From positions 117,128-181,127 of the forward strand of contig NZ_JAHKQD010000003.1 in NCBI RefSeq assembly GCF_018860915.1: a stretch of 64,000 nt of DNA, read 5' to 3'. Under the pieces are notes generated by a model. The model worked only from the letters and a program-made list of their open reading frames with translations. It had not been told where the DNA came from and did no database searches. This document shows positions 62,775 through 64,000 of this stretch, in pieces. This DNA comes from Colwellia sp. C2M11 (lineage in GTDB: Bacteria > Pseudomonadota > Gammaproteobacteria > Enterobacterales > Alteromonadaceae). Numbering within the stretch: the stretch's first letter is position 1; every line of letters begins with the position of its first letter. The translations under genes were made by a program, and so were the position numbers.

Positions 62775-62886
62775 AATGTTATGCTCTCAATTAAATAATT
62801 AATGATCAGGGCTCAGGACAAAAGCCATTGGAAAATAAGTTTAATGCGTATCTATGTTATTAATTAAGACCGACACACGGTAAGTA

Positions 62887-63918
62887 TTATTTCAAGTATT
62901 GCTTAAATTTTACCGTAAATTCTTCATGAAAGCCATTTTCAGCTTTAGAAATGAACAATGCTGCGATATCATTTTCAGTCGCAAACTTCATTCCTTCTTC
63001 AGCGCCCATCACCATCATGGTAGTAGATAAACCGTCCGCGGTCATGGATAATGGAGCAATAACGGTGACTGACACAAGGTTGTGATTAATCGGCTTCCCA
63101 GTATCAGGATCAATAATATGAGAAAAGCGTTGTCCATCTTCTTCGAAGTAAATACGATAGTCGCCTGCTGTAGCAACAGCATTATCTTTAGGGATAATTA
63201 CTTGCTGAGCCGCTCTATGATCACCTAAAGGATCAAAAATAGGTCTTTCTATCGCAATTGCCCACAGCTCACCAGTATGCTTAAAACCTTTTACACGAAG
63301 TTCTCCGCCTATTTCGACTAAATAGTTATGGATACCATTAGCTTCAATTAACTCTGCGACTACATCGACCCCATAGCCCTTAGCCGTAGTAGACAAATCA
63401 ACATACAAGTTAGGAATATCTTTTGATAATTTATTGCCATTCAAATGAAGGTTCTTTAACCCAACACGTAACCGTGTATTGGCTAGTAACTCGTCACTTG
63501 GTACTTTTTCTGGTCTATGCTCAGGTCCAAACCCCCATAAGTTAACCAAAGGACCAACGGTAATATCTAATTTACCACCACTTAACTCACCTAAACGAAT
63601 AGATTCCGCTAAGACTCGTTTAAAACCAGGTGATACTTCAACAGGTTCCAGTGACTGAAGAGCATTAAAGCGAGATAATTCCGAATTAGGAATATAAGTC
63701 GACATTTCCTGATTCACTTGCTCGAGCAATGTATCAATTTGTTTATGTAAGCCTAAACTTTCTACCTCAGCGGCTGTCGCTACAACTTTAATATTGTATG
63801 TAGTTCCCATCGTATAACCTTGCAATAAAATTTCTTTTTTAGCAGAGTTATTACTAGGAAAACAAGCTGTTAGGATAAGGGCTAATAAGACAATTAGTAT
63901 TAGTTTGAATTTATTCAT
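62887..63918 (-). CDS. apbE: FAD:protein FMN transferase (ApbE), lipoprotein
   Basis: 343 aa. Lipoprotein signal with LILTACFPS. ILLQGYTMGTTYNIKVVATA, then DLSTTAKGYGVDVVAEL and the active-site region ATAGDYRIYFEEDGQRFSHI, with the LVSVTVIAPLSMTADGLSTT motif. ApbE attaches FMN covalently to NqrB and NqrC. Next to nqrM, as usual. A large inverted repeat lies just upstream. Confidence 0.98.
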   Translation of the reverse strand: MNKFKLILIVLLALILTACFPSNNSAKKEILLQGYTMGTTYNIKVVATAAEVESLGLHKQIDTLLEQVNQEMSTYIPNSELSRFNALQSLEPVEVSPGFKRVLAESIRLGELSGGKLDITVGPLVNLWGFGPEHRPEKVPSDELLANTRLRVGLKNLHLNGNKLSKDIPNLYVDLSTTAKGYGVDVVAELIEANGIHNYLVEIGGELRVKGFKHTGELWAIAIERPIFDPLGDHRAAQQVIIPKDNAVATAGDYRIYFEEDGQRFSHIIDPDTGKPINHNLVSVTVIAPLSMTADGLSTTMMVMGAEEGMKFATENDIAALFISKAENGFHEEFTVKFKQYLK

Positions 63919-63930
63919 AGGTATTCCAAA

Positions 63931-63990
63931 TTTATTATTTATATCAAGATACTAATTTGGGTAATTTAATATCTTGATATAAATAATAAA
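63931..63990. repeat. Perfect 21-bp inverted repeat ahead of apbE
   Basis: Arms 63931-63951 and 63970-63990 are exact reverse complements (core TATATCAAGATA), with an 18-base loop. It lies just upstream of the apbE ribosome-binding site. It is AT-rich but long, so a stable hairpin is likely. It could be an attenuator, an mRNA-stability element between nqrF and apbE, or a relic of a small mobile element. Confidence 0.8.
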
Positions 63991-64000
63991 GACGACCTAA

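Overview
The window is chromosomal DNA from an AT-rich, polarly flagellated marine gammaproteobacterium. It is most likely a Colwellia-like member of the Alteromonadales. This is inferred from gene content and order (eno-ftsB-ispDF-truD-surE-pcm-yqaA-nlpD-rpoS; rpoE-rseABC-lepA-lepB-rnc-era-recO-pdxJ-acpS; xseB-ispA-dxs; sodium-type pomAB; nqrM-apbE), not from any database match. No rRNA, tRNA, CRISPR array, integrase or insertion sequence was recognised.

Bases 1-6594 are accessory DNA: three minus-strand genes in transcription order. The first is a 196-aa protein with an Rx4H motif of HEPN type. The second is a 407-aa ComEC-like metallo-beta-lactamase-fold protein. The third is a very large GTG-initiated protein, at least 1580 codons and running off the left edge. 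Its conceptual translation shows a complete trypsin-like catalytic triad, a NACHT/STAND-type P-loop NTPase and a long helical C-terminal part. This looks like a protease-NTPase antiphage module. It sits directly behind the recA terminator, where recX is often found.

Bases 6762-10791 hold LexA-controlled recA and divergent mutS. Bases 10991-17491 hold a second accessory cluster, all on the minus strand: a major DUF4402-like secreted subunit, a PapD-type chaperone, a large usher-like outer-membrane protein ending in a SPOR domain, a small second DUF4402-like subunit and a FlgO-like lipoprotein. It has the parts of a divergent chaperone-usher surface structure, and the SPOR tail on the usher is unusual.

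Bases 17995-35397 are mostly minus-strand housekeeping genes: rpoS, nlpD, yqaA, pcm, surE, truD, ispF, ispD, ftsB, an unknown gene, eno, pyrG, then ybaN, a SpoU-family methyltransferase, mazG, relA and rlmD. A DUF4202 gene interrupts them on the plus strand. barA (35593-38397) is divergent from rlmD-relA. Bases 38394-48269 hold acpS-pdxJ-recO-era-rnc-lepB-lepA and the rpoE-rseABC envelope-stress operon, with a near-consensus sigma-E promoter in front of rpoE. nadB, ygfX/sdhE, ygfZ and a SlyD-type isomerase follow. Then come DUF1428, yajQ, a VanZ-like protein, a PanE-like reductase, thiI, pomB/pomA, xseB-ispA-dxs, and nqrM and apbE. The last two imply that the nqr operon lies just beyond the right edge.

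The two regions that merit attention are the protease/NTPase-MBL-HEPN module (1-6594) and the DUF4402/chaperone/usher-SPOR/FlgO cluster (10991-17491).
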